Assembly (NCBI GenBank): GCA_034359265.1
Contig: CP136890.1
Coordinates: 94,141,501 to 94,205,500 of the forward strand
Direction: 5' to 3'
Origin: Canna indica
Lineage: Eukaryota; Streptophyta; Magnoliopsida; Zingiberales; Cannaceae
Length of the DNA: 64,000 nucleotides
Shown piece after piece: positions 1 to 12,900 of the stretch. Each line of letters opens with the position of its first letter. The stretch's first letter is position 1. A program made the position numbers and the translations under genes. The notes beneath the pieces are model-generated. The model worked only from the letters and a program-made list of their open reading frames with translations, made no database searches and was not told where the DNA came from.

Positions 1-866
1 CAACCCAAAAACAGGCATCCCAGCAGCAACACCAGCTTTTATTCCGGAAGCCGAGTCCTTGAGAACAGCAAAGAAAAATATAAGGCTAAATACAAGAAAA
101 CAGGAAAGCAAGTTCAATGGAGATGGCATAAAAGAGTAACAACCTCAAAGATAAATGTATGCTCAGCAGAAGCCTTGAGCTCCTTGAGAGCCTTCAAGTA
201 AGGATCAGGAAATGGTTTAGCTCTCTCACATTCACTCCCAATTATGACGACATGGAAGAAATCAGAAAGGCCTAGCATTGAAATCATAAGCTCCGCGTTT
301 GCTCTCGGTGCATTGGTGACTGCTGCGCGCTTCAAGCCTCGATCCTCAATCCATTTGCATAACTTGTGGAGACCCTTTATTGGCTTCAACTCCTTAGCTA
401 CTAACCTGCACATTCAAATTTGCAATCCCCTCATGAAAGCTGATCTAATTAATAAAATCACGGTAACGGTAAGAAATAAACCTTCGGAACATAGCTTCCT
501 TATCATCGACAAATTTAATGGCCTTCTCAAAATCCCAATCAGGAAACAAGATACCAGCAATATCGTCGTTGTGCCTTCCTGCGATATTCTTGATGAAGAA
601 CTCCTCGTCTATGGGGACTCCATTGTTATAACCAATCTACGAAAGTTTCCTTCAGTCACAAACTCATATTTCCACAAGAACCAATTATTATGAATTGAAA
701 GCAATAGGCAAAATGGTACCTCTAGCAGCATCTCGCGAAATGCATAATAATGAAGAGGATCTGTGTCACACAGAGTTCCATCAACATCAAATAAAACTGC
801 TTCGAGCGGAGCAAGTCTCACAAGAGAACTACCACCAAGTGAAGGAGACAAATCAGTGGTGCTCAA
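1..866 (-). CDS. SGPP: HAD-superfamily sugar-phosphate phosphatase, SGPP-like (3' end outside window)
   Basis: Four exons can be joined in frame: 866-720, 636-482, 405-144 and 57-1, all with GT-AG borders; the last exon runs off the window. The 207 visible codons carry the HAD motifs in order. Motif I is DVDGTLCDTD near residue 27 (nucleophile Asp), motif II is the Thr of AAVTNAPRAN, motif III is the Lys of ERAKPFPDPY, and motif IV is the acidic EDSASGIKAG, formed across the junction of exons 3 and 4. The layout and the GVPIDEEFF segment match plant AtSGPP-type phosphatases, which are known to remove phosphate from sugar phosphates in the cytosol. The start is the first ATG of the open frame, about 25 residues before motif I, with no obvious transit peptide. 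The C-terminal part cannot be judged. Family assignment is strong; substrate is inference. Confidence 0.85.
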
Positions 867-3734
867 GATGAGAGAATCATCACTTGTAAATCATAGAATG
901 GGTTTAGAAGTTAAATTTTTGCCTCCGAATAAGTAGTTCAATAAAAAATCATAGAATGGGTTTAGAAGTACACATGTTTGCCTCCGGATAAATAGTTCAA
1001 TCAAATTTTAAAGTATTACTTTCTGTTTTAAGGACATAGGCATCTTCGACAGCAACTTCAAATTTTAATAAGCAAAGAAACTATCAAATTGTATTGCAAT
1101 ATATTTATCAGTAGCCTGGCAACAACAGATTCAGTGCTGGTTGGACAACCAGCAAGATTATGGTGCTTATCAGTTTCCTGAGCTGGCAAGAACAAATATG
1201 AAAAAGATTCAACTCATTTTCTATTAATAGTTTAGTCACTTTTTCTTAGCATCATCTTTGCAAATTTAGAAAATAATCCTATAACTGACTGCATACATCA
1301 CCAAATTTTTTTTGATCATTGATATCAGATTGAACCTTAATGAATAAGATATCTTTGTTCCTGAACACATAATTTCCTCAATCTCCTGTTTAAGACCAAT
1401 CTAATTCTCATCTACCAAGTTTCTAATTATTAACTTGATCATAACATAGTAGAAATTATTTTTTAGATCTCATTCAGATCTGCCTTCGTTGACCATCTGA
1501 TTCTTTTTTCAATGGAACAGAGCGAGGCTCATATTTAACAAATATGGTTTGGTACTTCAAACTAATACAAATGTGGTTTTTCCAACATTTCACCACTTTC
1601 AAATCTAGTAGCAAATTTCAAACGAAAAAAAAATCGATAATCTGCAGAAAAATAATGAAAGGAGAAAATTTCCAACCTTTGCCCTCACAAATCTAAAGCA
1701 ATTTCTTTTTTCTCCTGTTCAGATCTTCGAAAATTAACCAGATAATCAATCACAGTTGCACTATGGAATAAATGAGTTATTGATCAGTTCCTACCTACCC
1801 TACTCACAGGAGATCCCTCTTGAAGGTCAATAAAAATTATATGCTCAAGCCCTATTTATTTCATCAGCAGATGCAGGAAAATTCAACCATGCAAAGAGAC
1901 TCGATATATTGTAGAAAAAGAATTCATGATTCAGACCAAGAAGAAGAAAAACGGAAGCAATGATACCTTTCTACAACATGCGAGTTGGACATCTTTCTTC
2001 GCAAACGTATCTGTGAAACCAAAGACTCGTCTAAAACCTTCCCTCCTCTTTGCTCTCTCTTCGTCTCCAACAAAATGGGGGCTTTCCCTATTCTGCTCTG
2101 TTCGACACGATATATGAACGAGAGAGAGAGAGAGAGAGAGTTTTAACCTCTTTTTTAAGAGATACGAAAGAGAAGCCCACTCGCTTGTTCACGTGGAATC
2201 TAAGCTGTTCCATGTGTCACTGTCATCGTCATAAGTGATTAAGTGGATGGAAGGACGCGAAGCGGGTAGGTGTACAAGCGTTGCTAACTCGCTATTCTAA
2301 ATGGTAACAAAAAAAAAAGAAGAAGAAAAAAGCTTGCTATTCTAAAAGGAAAAGAATCAAAGACCTGGTGCACTTTGGATGCGAATCTATTTTTTAACAT
2401 AGAAGAAGAGAACAGCAATTTTCAGAACCGGAATTACTCTACAGTAATATCCGGATCGGTAACATTTGAGGCTTTTTTTACCCTTTTTCAAGTATTATAG
2501 ACTTTACCAAAAATTCAAAAAAAAAAAAAACAATTGTAATTTGTGAAATATATTTTTTAAAATAAAAAGAGATTTTAGGAGTAAAAAAAAATATTTTGAA
2601 CCAAAATTTTTAAATGTATCATATACTTTTACTCAAAGGTTATAAAAATAATAAAATATTTTGATCTAAAATATTTTTTAGATCTTAATATAAATAATAT
2701 TTTTATGAATTAAAATTATTTTTTAAAAAAATCATGAAATTATTCTAGACTTTGAACCAAAATATGCAAAGTGTTATAAACTTTTAGCAAAGCATATAAA
2801 ATTAAATTTAAATGAAAAATAATAAATTATTTTAATTCAAAGTATTTTATAACGACTTTAGCGTATGTTTTACATGAAATAAAATTATTTTAAAAAAAAT
2901 TTATGAAACTATTTTAAATTTTGGGTGAATGTCTTTAATTCAAAATAATAAAAAGAAAAAGAATACCTGTCTGCTAATTTGGCAGTGAGTGCATTCAAAC
3001 GTAACCTGATAAATTTGGGATTTTGAGTTAAATATCCATTAATTGAATTTGATGTGCAATGACCCATTCATACCAATTGATAAGCATTAAATGATGCATA
3101 AAGAGTAGAAGCTGATGATGATTTAAAGATCCTGCAAACTTCTTTTTATCTGATCATTTCAACATTTTTTTTGACGCCAGTGCAATTCCGACTAAAGAAC
3201 AGAGCATGAAACCCGGGAAACGAAGAATACAATGTAGAGTTATAGCACGAAAAATAGCGGCCCCTGTTTTTTCTTCGTTGCTTATAGAGTTGAACCATTA
3301 TAAACAAAAACAAAAACAAAAGATTTTGAGGTAGATACAGGATATCCTGCCACTTGAGATCATCCCAAAAATCTCCTTCCATAGATACAATGTCATTAAG
3401 ACAAATAAAAGCTTCCCAACTAGTTGGGGTTTGCTATATAGATCCTTTCCGTTTTTTTAATAAAAAAAGCTCATTACATGGCCCAATTGAAGTACTGCTA
3501 AATTACGAATGTACATTTTGAAGCAGCTCAAGGAGGTAGTGTGACTGCTTGACGGTAGGCTAAGATTTGAATAGATCAACATTCGTCACAAATTTGAAGG
3601 GGAGCTACCGTTCTAGACTAACATCATTTCTGAACAACAAAAGTTTGAGCCACGTCCACAAGAATACAGACTCGAGCAGATGGGCAATTTGATCAAAATG
3701 GAACATGTATATCGCAAGGCAGCAGAAGATTTCT
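867..3734. other. intergenic: SGPP upstream region and BUD13 downstream region
   Basis: No coding exon could be supported here. The part next to the SGPP start is probably its promoter and leader; a GA/CT microsatellite lies at 2120-2140, about 1.25 kb upstream of its ATG. From about 2450 to 2960 the sequence is extremely A+T rich with poly-A and poly-T runs. The last few hundred bases before 3735 should hold the BUD13 3' untranslated region. Confidence 0.6.
2120..2140. repeat. (GA)n microsatellite
   Basis: An uninterrupted run of about ten GA units. On the minus strand it reads as a CT tract, which is common in plant leaders and core promoters, and it could belong to the upstream region of the SGPP-like gene. 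Confidence 0.9.
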
Positions 3735-6700
3735 TCACATATCAGACACAGACCATAGGTATGCTTCCCTCTCAGTAGCTCGCTTCTCGTTCTGTCTCTT
3801 GAACATCTCCTTCTCAAAACCTGCAACCACCAGGAAAATTAAAAGAAATTCTCACTTAAATGCAACATGTTTACTATTGACTTGATCGAGGAAATCAAGC
3901 AATGGGAAAAGAATTTCCTGGCTTGCTACATAGATAATACCATTTAACAAAACATTATGGAACAAAAGAACATATGAAATGAGTATTTAAATAACACTGA
4001 CGCAGTGGAAATGTAAACAAATGGGAAGCAGCACACAAGTTTCAAATCGTCAAGGATTCACAGATCGACAGATCGTCATCCTTGACTCCCTATCTACCAG
4101 TACTTAATAGACTAATCAAGAAGCATTATGCATTGATCACTTAATTTAAAAACAAAAGGAGGTCAAGGCGCCCACACATAAAGCACCCACCCTTTAGGTA
4201 GCTGGTCAGGCATTTGCAGTGTCCAGGTTTATGCAACCTTCTTAAACCAGATTAGGAAATCTGTTAGGAGTCAAATTTGACCTTTTTATTGTTCTAGCTT
4301 GTATAAATTTCTATTATTTTAAAGTACTAGGCATCATAGTTTTTCTTCTTATTTGATTTTGATCCATGCTATGCAAGATTAAATCTGAACAATGATTTTG
4401 AAGTACGACTCTATTGACTTTTCAAATTTACCTGAAGTCAATAATACTTAATCTAACCGTCTTTCAAAAATGATAAAATCCTATGATGGAATTGTTTGTC
4501 AATAATTCAAATAAACAATGATACGGAGGACATTATGAACCTTTTGCGAGCTGATGTGCTTCTCTCTGGAGTTCTCTCGCTGAGATCTCAAATAGCTCCT
4601 TAGATCAATTTTGATGGCCAAAACTAATTGATATGGAAGATGAGGCACCAATCAAGAAGTTCTTGATCGAAGAAATTTGGGCCGCTTTATTGGAATAGGA
4701 AGAGATGAAACACCAGGATGAAATGGATTCTAACTTGAATTCTTTATATCCTCTTAGGAAATAGGAAGTTAGAACATCATTAAAGACTGTGTGATCAGCT
4801 TTTAGAGAATTTCAATGGCAAGCCCAAATCTGCAAAACTGGGGGAACACTTCCTTGGCTTTCATTCAAAAAAACAAGGGGCCAAAGGAAATATCTGAATA
4901 TAATCTGATACTCAATAGCCCCTTCTAAAGTAGTTCATCAAAAGCTACTTCCAAAAATTTTGAACAATAGAAAGCCTAACATTAGCTCACTGATATTGGG
5001 ACAAGCTAACTTTCTAGCTAATAGGCAATCGTACAATAAAGTTTTAGTGGCCTCTGAAGTGATGCACTCCATTTAAGTCTGTGTAAGCATCCACACTTCA
5101 TCTTAAAAATAAACCTTCATAAAGCATTTCATAAGGTCTCCTAGACTCTTTTGTGTACCTATCTGATTGCATTTTTCAGACTTAAATCTCTAGAAAGTAG
5201 AAACAACTGGAAGGAAAATTGGGGGTATGGTCTCATGGATCTAGGGGTACTCTCTTTAGCAAAATTGCTTACATCTTCCTCAAGGAAACTCTTATAAAAG
5301 GAAATTTGAAGCGAGAACTTGGAATTGCATTTAAAATCTCCATAAACCCAAAATCAACATTTTCTTATTGATACACTATGGAAAAAGACTTCCATCCTCC
5401 TGCTATTCTTCAAATTCTACTGTTAATTTGTTGTTCATGCAACTCCATGCAGAGTTTGTCAAATTAAAAAAATTGAGGCCAATCACTCCCTCTTTGAATG
5501 CTCATATGTCAAAAAAAATATTGGAAGGCAGCTTAACAAAAAATTGGACGCAGTCATAAAATTTTCAGTAACTGGTATAATGGAGAATAATTTCAAAAAG
5601 GAAAAGGTTTCAAAAGCTCTTCTTTCAAACTTCTAGTCAGTTTTATAGACACACCTCACTTTTGTTTTTATGGAAGAGTGGGCATTACGATTATTTTAAT
5701 AAGCATTGTGCTGGTATCAACTATCAAATCCCTGCTATTCAAAGACTTCTCTGATGTCAATGAAGGGTGGAGTTTCTCTGTTGTGTCTCCTTAAAAAGAA
5801 TGCCTCTGCTCTTAGACCTATCCTTATTTATTCAATGGACAAGTAGGCATCTTTTGTAATGTTGCATGGTCCTCTGAGGATAGTTATGCAGGTTGCGGAT
5901 TTGTTAGCATGGATGACGATAATCTCCAGATAAATGAAGGATCCTGCTTTAAGAAGGCTCCCTCTCCTATATTTACTTAGTTTTGCGCTATATGGGTTAG
6001 TCTCAAGAAACCAATAGAATGGAACCTCAAGCATATTACAGTTTTTCTGATTGCTTGGGGGATGTCAATATGCTAAATGGGACCTTTAACCTACATATAT
6101 CCTTGGGGGATGTCATTAAGAAGGCTCCTCTCTCCTATATTATTTAATGATGGAAAATGGTTAAATATAAAGCAAGGTATAAATACTCCCATGACCTTGC
6201 TAGGGATCAGCATGCAATGATGATCCAATTAAGATACGAGCTTCTCACTTCTTTGGATGTACATCAAGTTTTCACGGCATTGAGGCCCTGACTATTTCTT
6301 TTCTATTTCAGGAAAAAAAAAAGGGAAACATATTACTATGTAGGGATGCTGAGAACTTTAAGATCAATGTGTTATACTTTTAGAGAAATAAAATTTAAAA
6401 AATATAACTTTTTGGTCTTTTAGCATTAAATAACAAAGGGGTTACCCAAGAGCTATGGCTAATCTGCTAAGAACAAGAAGGAAACACATCAAATAAACCA
6501 ACACATGCATGATTACAGCCAAAACTACAAAAATCTTGAATAAAATACGAAAAGAGGAAGATAAAGGCAATATGTTGAAGGCAATAAAAACACACAAGAA
6601 GCAAATTATCAGACACTAATCACATAATGTTCATTGATATAGAATTATAGATATAAAACTTCATTAATAAAGATACAAAGAAATTGAGTAAAGATCAATG

Positions 6701-9700
6701 AGAAGTATATAAGTAAAAAAATTAAAAATAAGAACAGCATACCAGATAAGTTAAAGATAAAAAGAACATACCATTGCTACGGTCTACTCCATCCCAGTGA
6801 CGGCCAGGTTTGATCCCATACCGATTAGGAGGAAAATCTATACCACGCTTTACCCAGCTGTGACTAGGAATAGACTGGGGGATTATAAAACCAGACTCCT
6901 TCATTTTCTCATTATCGCCAAGATCTTCCAAGACTAGTTCTGAACTCTTGCCCTGAACAATACCAAAGAAAAAAGTTTCAGTTCAACACAACCACCTGGC
7001 TATGAGCATTTTCACTCTAGTTAATATACACACCTTTACCAAATGTGCCATTGGATCACCCCATCTGATTCGCTCCTTGAGCATTTTATCAAGCTCAGGA
7101 TCATCCCTGAAGACAAATATAAGCAAATAAAGAAAATCTTATAAGAAACTCTGATCTATAAGCCCTATAAAATGTTATATAGAAGTAATTCTCTTTATTG
7201 TCATATGGCATTTCAGGTGGAAGAAAAACTACAGTTGCAGGCACCACTTATTAACATCAAAACCACATTCAGTAGAAAGAGCCAAAGTGTAAATTTGATC
7301 TTATTCCACCCCCAATAAGCTAAAAGATTGACTGGTAACCAAGCACAATAGAAATTTAGTAATTCAAGCATATTTCAAATACTATACTAAAATAGTGTTT
7401 GGTATAATGATTGATTAGTGCATAATGATAGTAAATCATGAAAAATAATTCCTAATAGCTTTGTCGAAGCCACATATGCACTGAAAATATTTATAAGCAA
7501 TACTGGCACAAGGTACATTGACATGGTGCACATCCATTATGCTGGCACATATGTAAGATATATAGCTGTTTTTTCTTAGTATTATTACTATATAAGGCAT
7601 CAATTTATATCATGTATTGACTATGTTCGATAACAGTTTTGCAATATAACCATCTGATAAAATTCTAGCAACCTTTTATGTTAGTTTCCGGCAAAAGTCC
7701 TAAAGAAAGTTTTCCTAGCATTTTGTGGCATGTCATTTTATAAATTCCATAACCATACACCAATCCATGTAAAAGTACTTCTATTTAAAACCTAGAAGAT
7801 TTCTACCTAGTACACAATCAATGACACAGATTTTCCACACTACGAATGCTAGTTTATTTGTCATGAACACACTTTCAAAGTAATTCAAGTATATTGGTAA
7901 TTCGTAATGAACGTACAAAAATTACAAGTTCCAACAATGTTCTATTAACTATGACAGCAAAAATATGGACCATAAGCAAGGGAATTCTATATAGTTCCTT
8001 CAAATATCAAAATTAATTTGACAATGAATCATCTACATTCTTAACAAAGACAACCTTGTATGACCTGAATAACTCACCTAGTACGAGCAAAAGGTTGGGC
8101 TTTCTCAAGTTCTAACTCTTTTGCCCTAGCTTCAGCTTCACGCTTTTGTGCCAAGCCTTTTCCCCATTCCAACTTTTTTTCCTAAACATGAAGCAGAATA
8201 AGTTAGCTCAAAATCTTGGACAGCAGAAATGTGGGAAATGCCACTTAGAAACAATGTGAAACCTCTGATGAAAGTTGACTTGCAAGAAACTCAAAAGTTC
8301 TACCAATTACTAAAATATCAGGAGAACATCTTGTTATTAATATGAATATAATATATAAGAGATACTGAAGATGAAATTGAACTTCCAACATTTTACCAAG
8401 TATACAAGTAGTTTATATAGCACACTTAGCTTCATGGTAAGGTTATTGACTGATCTAGTTATCTAGATGATCAAGCAAAAAAAATTAATGCATCTATTTA
8501 ATATTTAGGCATTTCACAGTCACTCTTTCAAGTGAAACTGATCAACAATGGAACCATGAAACCCAAGCTACAAGAAACAGCCATTCTAGGGAAGTTCTCA
8601 TCTTAAAGTAAATAAACATGATAATAAAAATCTTAGAGGCTTGGAGGAGCAATAATAATTTATTCCTAAATTTATAAATACTTCGGTGGAATCTTATGAG
8701 ACTTGGTCCGCAGACCAAAAGCTGAGTTTTCAGGTTTAGGACATGATAAATATATAAGATATCAAAAAGTCCAATTATGCAAAACTTAATCTAGATTTGC
8801 AAGTAAAATTTAACTTGCAAGCGCAGCTGAATAAAGAGAATTTTAGCCCTACCATAAGTAAGAGGGATAGAAATCTAGAGTCAATCAACAGTTGGCTTTA
8901 GTCGCATAAACTATAAAGTAAAAAAAGAAAGTTCAAAATACTATTAAGTCAACTAAATGGAAGTGACATTGTCAAGTGCTATCACCTACTATTTCAACCT
9001 GCCATTGGAATGAGAAGTGTCAAGATGTATGAGACTCTGAGTTGCAGTAGATTGTTTGGGCTTACATTGCATGCTCCAAGAAAGATGGTACTGAAATAGG
9101 GTCTCGAGTGATAATAAAACCATTTCTTCTAGGAATTAAAGGCCAAATTTGCTCGTGAAATTGTCACATTTTACCATGGTTGTCAAAGGCGCTCACCTGG
9201 GCACCTAAGCCTGCACACCAGACGAGGCGCCATTTCAGTCCTGCACCTTGGCTTGGCCAAGGCGCAGCAACCTCACCCAGGTGCACGCCTTGGTCATCGG
9301 GGGCCTTTTTCCTGAAACCCCAGGGGCACGCCTGGGTGAAACCTAGTTTTTTTCTTGAGTGGAGGAGACCACCACTTAATGTAATATTAAAAAAAGAATT
9401 AAAAAAATCTAGGGCTTCAGACGCCCCCTTTCACCCGTGCCCTTCTATTTCTCCTTCCCTTTCACTGTCGCCCCCTCTTTTCCTTCTCTTTGGCTCGCAT
9501 GACTTTGAAGAGAAGTCGGGCGAATTCATATGAAATAGAAGATGATGCTGAAGGATACAAGTGAGGATGATGAAAGTCGTAGTAATTTTAGTGATGGGGA
9601 CTCCAGGGATGATGTCTAGCGAGTAGGGATGAGGGTCACAAACTTTGTGTTAAAACATAAAAGCTTTGGTGCTTTTCATATTTGATTTGAATTACCTAGT

Positions 9701-12393
9701 TTGATGGATTGTGAAAAACTCTTAGTCTTTAAAAGATTTTATTGTTTGTCTCTTTAGTTAGATTCATGATATGTGATGTTTTAATTCTCCGTTGGAATTG
9801 TAATATTATTGGTGCAATGGTGCAATGGTGCATATAATCTAATTCTTAGATTGCATATCATATTTTTTATTTTATTGAGAATAATATAAGTAATATTTTT
9901 AAAAAGGTGTGCCTTGCTTTGGTCAGGCGCACACTTTTTTGCGCCTTATGCCTCAAGCGATATGGAACCTTTGCACCTTGAGTGCGCCTAGTGCCTTTGA
10001 CAAGCTTGCATTTTACAAAATTACAAACTCCTCTATTTAGTATAAACAACTATGATCATATGATAATTTGGAGCTATTGGAATTATTGTAGCCACCACCA
10101 CCACTAACATCAACAACTAAGCCTCAATCTCATACTAAATGGGGTCGGCTATATGGATTCTTTGTCTCCACATCCCTCTGTCTGAGGCGGGATCCGCCTC
10201 AATATCTAATAAATGTACATCCTTAGACACTATTTCCTTTATGTAATCTTAGGCCTACCTTTACCCTTCTTTCTATCTTCTACTACTAAACTATCACATT
10301 TTCAAATCGGGGCACATGGGGCCTCCGTAGCACATGTCCAAACCATCTTAAACGACATTCTCTTAATTTGTTTCCAATATGTGCTACTTGCACCTTCTGT
10401 CGGATGTATTCATTTCTACTCTTCTCCAATCTTGTATGATCACTCATGTACCTTAACATCCGCATTTCTACACATTCAACTTGTGTATATGTTGAACTTT
10501 AGTTGTCCAACATTCGCTGCTGTATAGCATGGCGGGTTTAACTCCTCCTAGGTGAGTGTGTGCGAGCATAGCCGGTCCCAAACCTAAATAAAGGAGGAGG
10601 ATTGCGGTAGATCCACAACCTCAAACTCTATGATATGGATTCTCTGTTATTGTAGCCACCAACAACAAGAACAAAATTACAAGCATAGCTATGAAAAATT
10701 GGGGATGTTGTATGTTTCCTAACATGCTCACAGAAAACTGAATTACATGATGAAAAATTCTCCAAAATTCAACCAGCAAGTGTACATAAGACAATTACCA
10801 TAGGTTTCTCTTCTTCTTGTGTTTTCAATAGCTCCTCCTTTGAAATACGTTTGCCTGCATAAATATTTTTTATCATTCAACATCAAGCAAACATCTATAA
10901 TTTCAGATAACAACATGTGCTTAACTTCCAAATATTACTAAATAAGAATTAAAATGACATTCTTTGGCAAGAGAAGTCTTACCTTGCTTATCACGAAATA
11001 CTGGCTCTGCTCCTTTTCCACTCTGATGGGGATCCATAGAAGCAAACCTAGAAACATAAAGATCCACAATGTATCAGTGAATATGTGTGGAAAAAACTGT
11101 ATATATGTAATTAGAAAATCTGCAATTGCTATGGACTATAACTTTGTTATAGATTCAACTATTCAAGTGGCAAAATAAAGGTTCTCTGCTTAATTTGAAG
11201 TCTCCGTGGCTTAATAATTACCTGGACATTGCCTCTTTCCTCTTCTTCTCATTCTCTTTTGCAAGTTCCTCAGCCGAAACCAATCCCGCCTTTAATTCCT
11301 TGACGGGTGCCTCCCTTCTGCTCTTCCTCGGTGGGGAGATGTCAGCAGCAGCAGAACTCTGGTGCACGATAGCTTCAGGTGGCTTTGGATGAATTCGGCG
11401 TGGAGGAGAGAGGTCCTCAGACAAGCGCTTACCACCTCTTCTTGGGGGTGAAAGATCAGCACGGGGAGATGCCGGAGGTCCTGCTGTATCTGGAGAGAAG
11501 TGGCGAGTTCGACGTGGTGGGGATATGTCAGGAGACATATCCCTCTTACGCCTCCTGGGAGGAAAATTCTCAGTTGGATGTTGTGGGCGGCTGGATACCC
11601 TCGGAGGAGAAAGATCATCCTTTCTACTTCTCCTCGGAGGAGAAAGGTCATCCTTTCTGCTCCTCGGAGGAGGAGAAAGATCAGGGTCGGGAGTCAAGGT
11701 CTGTCTGTCCCTTCGTGGTGGGGAAAGGTCATCAGTCGCCCGTCTGCGAGGCGGCGAAATATCAGGCAATACATTGGCGGGCAACTCTTTCTGAGGCTCC
11801 GGAGATGGCGTGTCCGCTCGCCTTCGCCGCTGTCGAGGTGGCGACAGGTCCGAGTTCTGAGAAGTAGAAGGCTTCTCATTGCGCTCCGGAGAGGGCGTGT
11901 CGAACCGTTTTCGCCCTTGACGAGGTGGCGATAGATCACGGCTGATTTCGACAGGATTCAAAGGTTTCAATGGGTCTGATATCGACACCCAACCGCTTCC
12001 ATCTTCCGAAATTGCATGGTAGGGCTTCCGTGCTCGAATCGCCTCGAGCCTCTTCATCCTTTTGACCTCTATATCTTCATCAATTTGTGGTTTTTCTTCG
12101 CCTACACCCAAAAGAGAAGCTCAAAAATCAAATTTTCAACGCTACAAATCAGAACGAGTGCAGTGTATTCTCAGGTTACCTGAAGAATCTGACTCTTCTA
12201 GTTCAATCTGGACAGGTTTTTGCCAAACAGGGTCTTCGTCCACCACGAGAATGCCTCCCGCCGAGCTTGGTTTGGGCTTCTCCTTCTTCTTCTTCTTCTT
12301 CTTTTTCTTCTGGTCCTCGGCGCCTGACTCATATCGCTTGAGGTAATCTTTGAGGGAGAGCGAGGAAGAATTCGGGGTGGGCACCGCCGCCAT
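3735..12393 (-). CDS. BUD13: BUD13, RES-complex pre-mRNA splicing factor
   Basis: Eight exons join in frame: 12393-12180, 12101-11222, 11047-10983, 10854-10799, 8181-8078, 7106-7034, 6952-6772 and 3820-3735, 1659 nt in all, giving 552 residues. All introns are GT-AG. The N-terminus ([11 protein letters not shown] followed by a lysine run) and the C-terminus ([20 protein letters not shown], ending KWSV-type as YLWSVSDM) are the hallmarks of Bud13. The tryptophan in [12 protein letters not shown] is the known contact to the Snu17/Ist3 RRM. Bud13 is a nuclear protein of the RES complex in the activated spliceosome. Residues of about 110-320 (in the 880-nt exon 2) hold eleven or twelve copies of an acidic-then-basic D-(L/I)-S-P-P-R unit. 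The start gives [10 protein letters not shown]. Introns 4 (2.6 kb) and 7 (3.0 kb) carry transposon insertions. Confidence 0.94.
4830..5450 (+). mobile_element. decayed LINE reverse-transcriptase remnant in BUD13 intron 7
   Basis: The plus strand of the intron contains short stretches that look like L1-type reverse transcriptase after frameshifts and stops. One is an [23 protein letters not shown] segment near 5010-5070, resembling the conserved (F)V-x-GR-x-I-x-DN-x-L-x-A-x-E block. The next is [14 protein letters not shown] near 5105-5150, resembling the LKID-x-x-KA(F/Y)D-x-V block with the catalytic Asp lost. No termini were found. The call rests on motif order only and is weak. Confidence 0.33.
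9180..10003. mobile_element. hAT-like non-autonomous DNA transposon in BUD13 intron 4
   Basis: The segment starts with TTGTCAAAGGC and ends with the exact reverse complement GCCTTTGACAA, an 11-bp perfect terminal inverted repeat, followed inward by GC-rich sequence built on GGCGC/GCGCC words. This GGCGC-rich end structure is common in plant hAT-like elements. An A/G-rich inner stretch near 9540-9610 may be a relic of coding sequence. I could not match an 8-bp target-site duplication at the ends, so superfamily assignment is tentative. Confidence 0.45.
10098..10646 (-). mobile_element. retroposed LINE (RTE-like) 3' fragment with target-site duplication
   Basis: The element is flanked by a perfect 15-bp direct repeat, TTATTGTAGCCACCA, at 10083-10097 and 10647-10661, a target-site duplication typical of target-primed retroposition. 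Inside, the left end begins with short CCA/CAA-rich sequence followed by GGGGTCGGCTATATGGATTC, a word often seen at the 3' end of plant RTE-type LINEs, so the element lies on the minus strand and is 5'-truncated. No intact reading frame remains. It sits in BUD13 intron 4, only about 140 bp upstream (in plus coordinates) of exon 4. Confidence 0.55.
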
Positions 12394-12866
12394 TTGGCGC
12401 CGAGACTATGAGAAGGACCCGGACCGAAGGGCTGTGATAGGCTGATCCCCTAACTGGAGATTCCACGGCAACGCGGTTAGCGAGAGAAAACTCGGAATAT
12501 AATTTTTCGGGAGAAGTGTCGCCGGTCGGCGTATTGGCTGCACGAGATTGGAACTCAGGGGCTCCGAAGAGGGATTAAGGTAGACGTGCTGTGGCGGCTG
12601 ATGGGAGATTGGGAATTTGGGACGAGGGGAGACTGGGAGATGTTAAACTTGATCTACTTTAATCCTTGTAGTTTAATAAATTTCAATTTAGTCCCTCGTA
12701 TTTTAATTGTAGCAACACCAACATTACCTACAACCAAATAATATAATAACTTAGACTTTATTATTATTATTATTATTATTATATAGTCTATAGAAATTTT
12801 TTTATGTACTTTTATTTTTTTCAATTAATATATATATATATTATTTATTTTAATTATATCACGATA

Positions 12867-12900
<34 letters not shown>

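Noticed and set aside
3605..3826. Separate small minus-strand gene starting MQVLRRRC
   Set aside because: It is an out-of-frame reading of the last BUD13 exon and its acceptor site; the correct frame gives the conserved BUD13 C-terminus.
11379..11934. Long plus-strand open frames opposite BUD13 exon 2
   Set aside because: They are complements of the low-complexity DLSPPR repeat; content is repetitive and the minus-strand exon has proper borders and homology.
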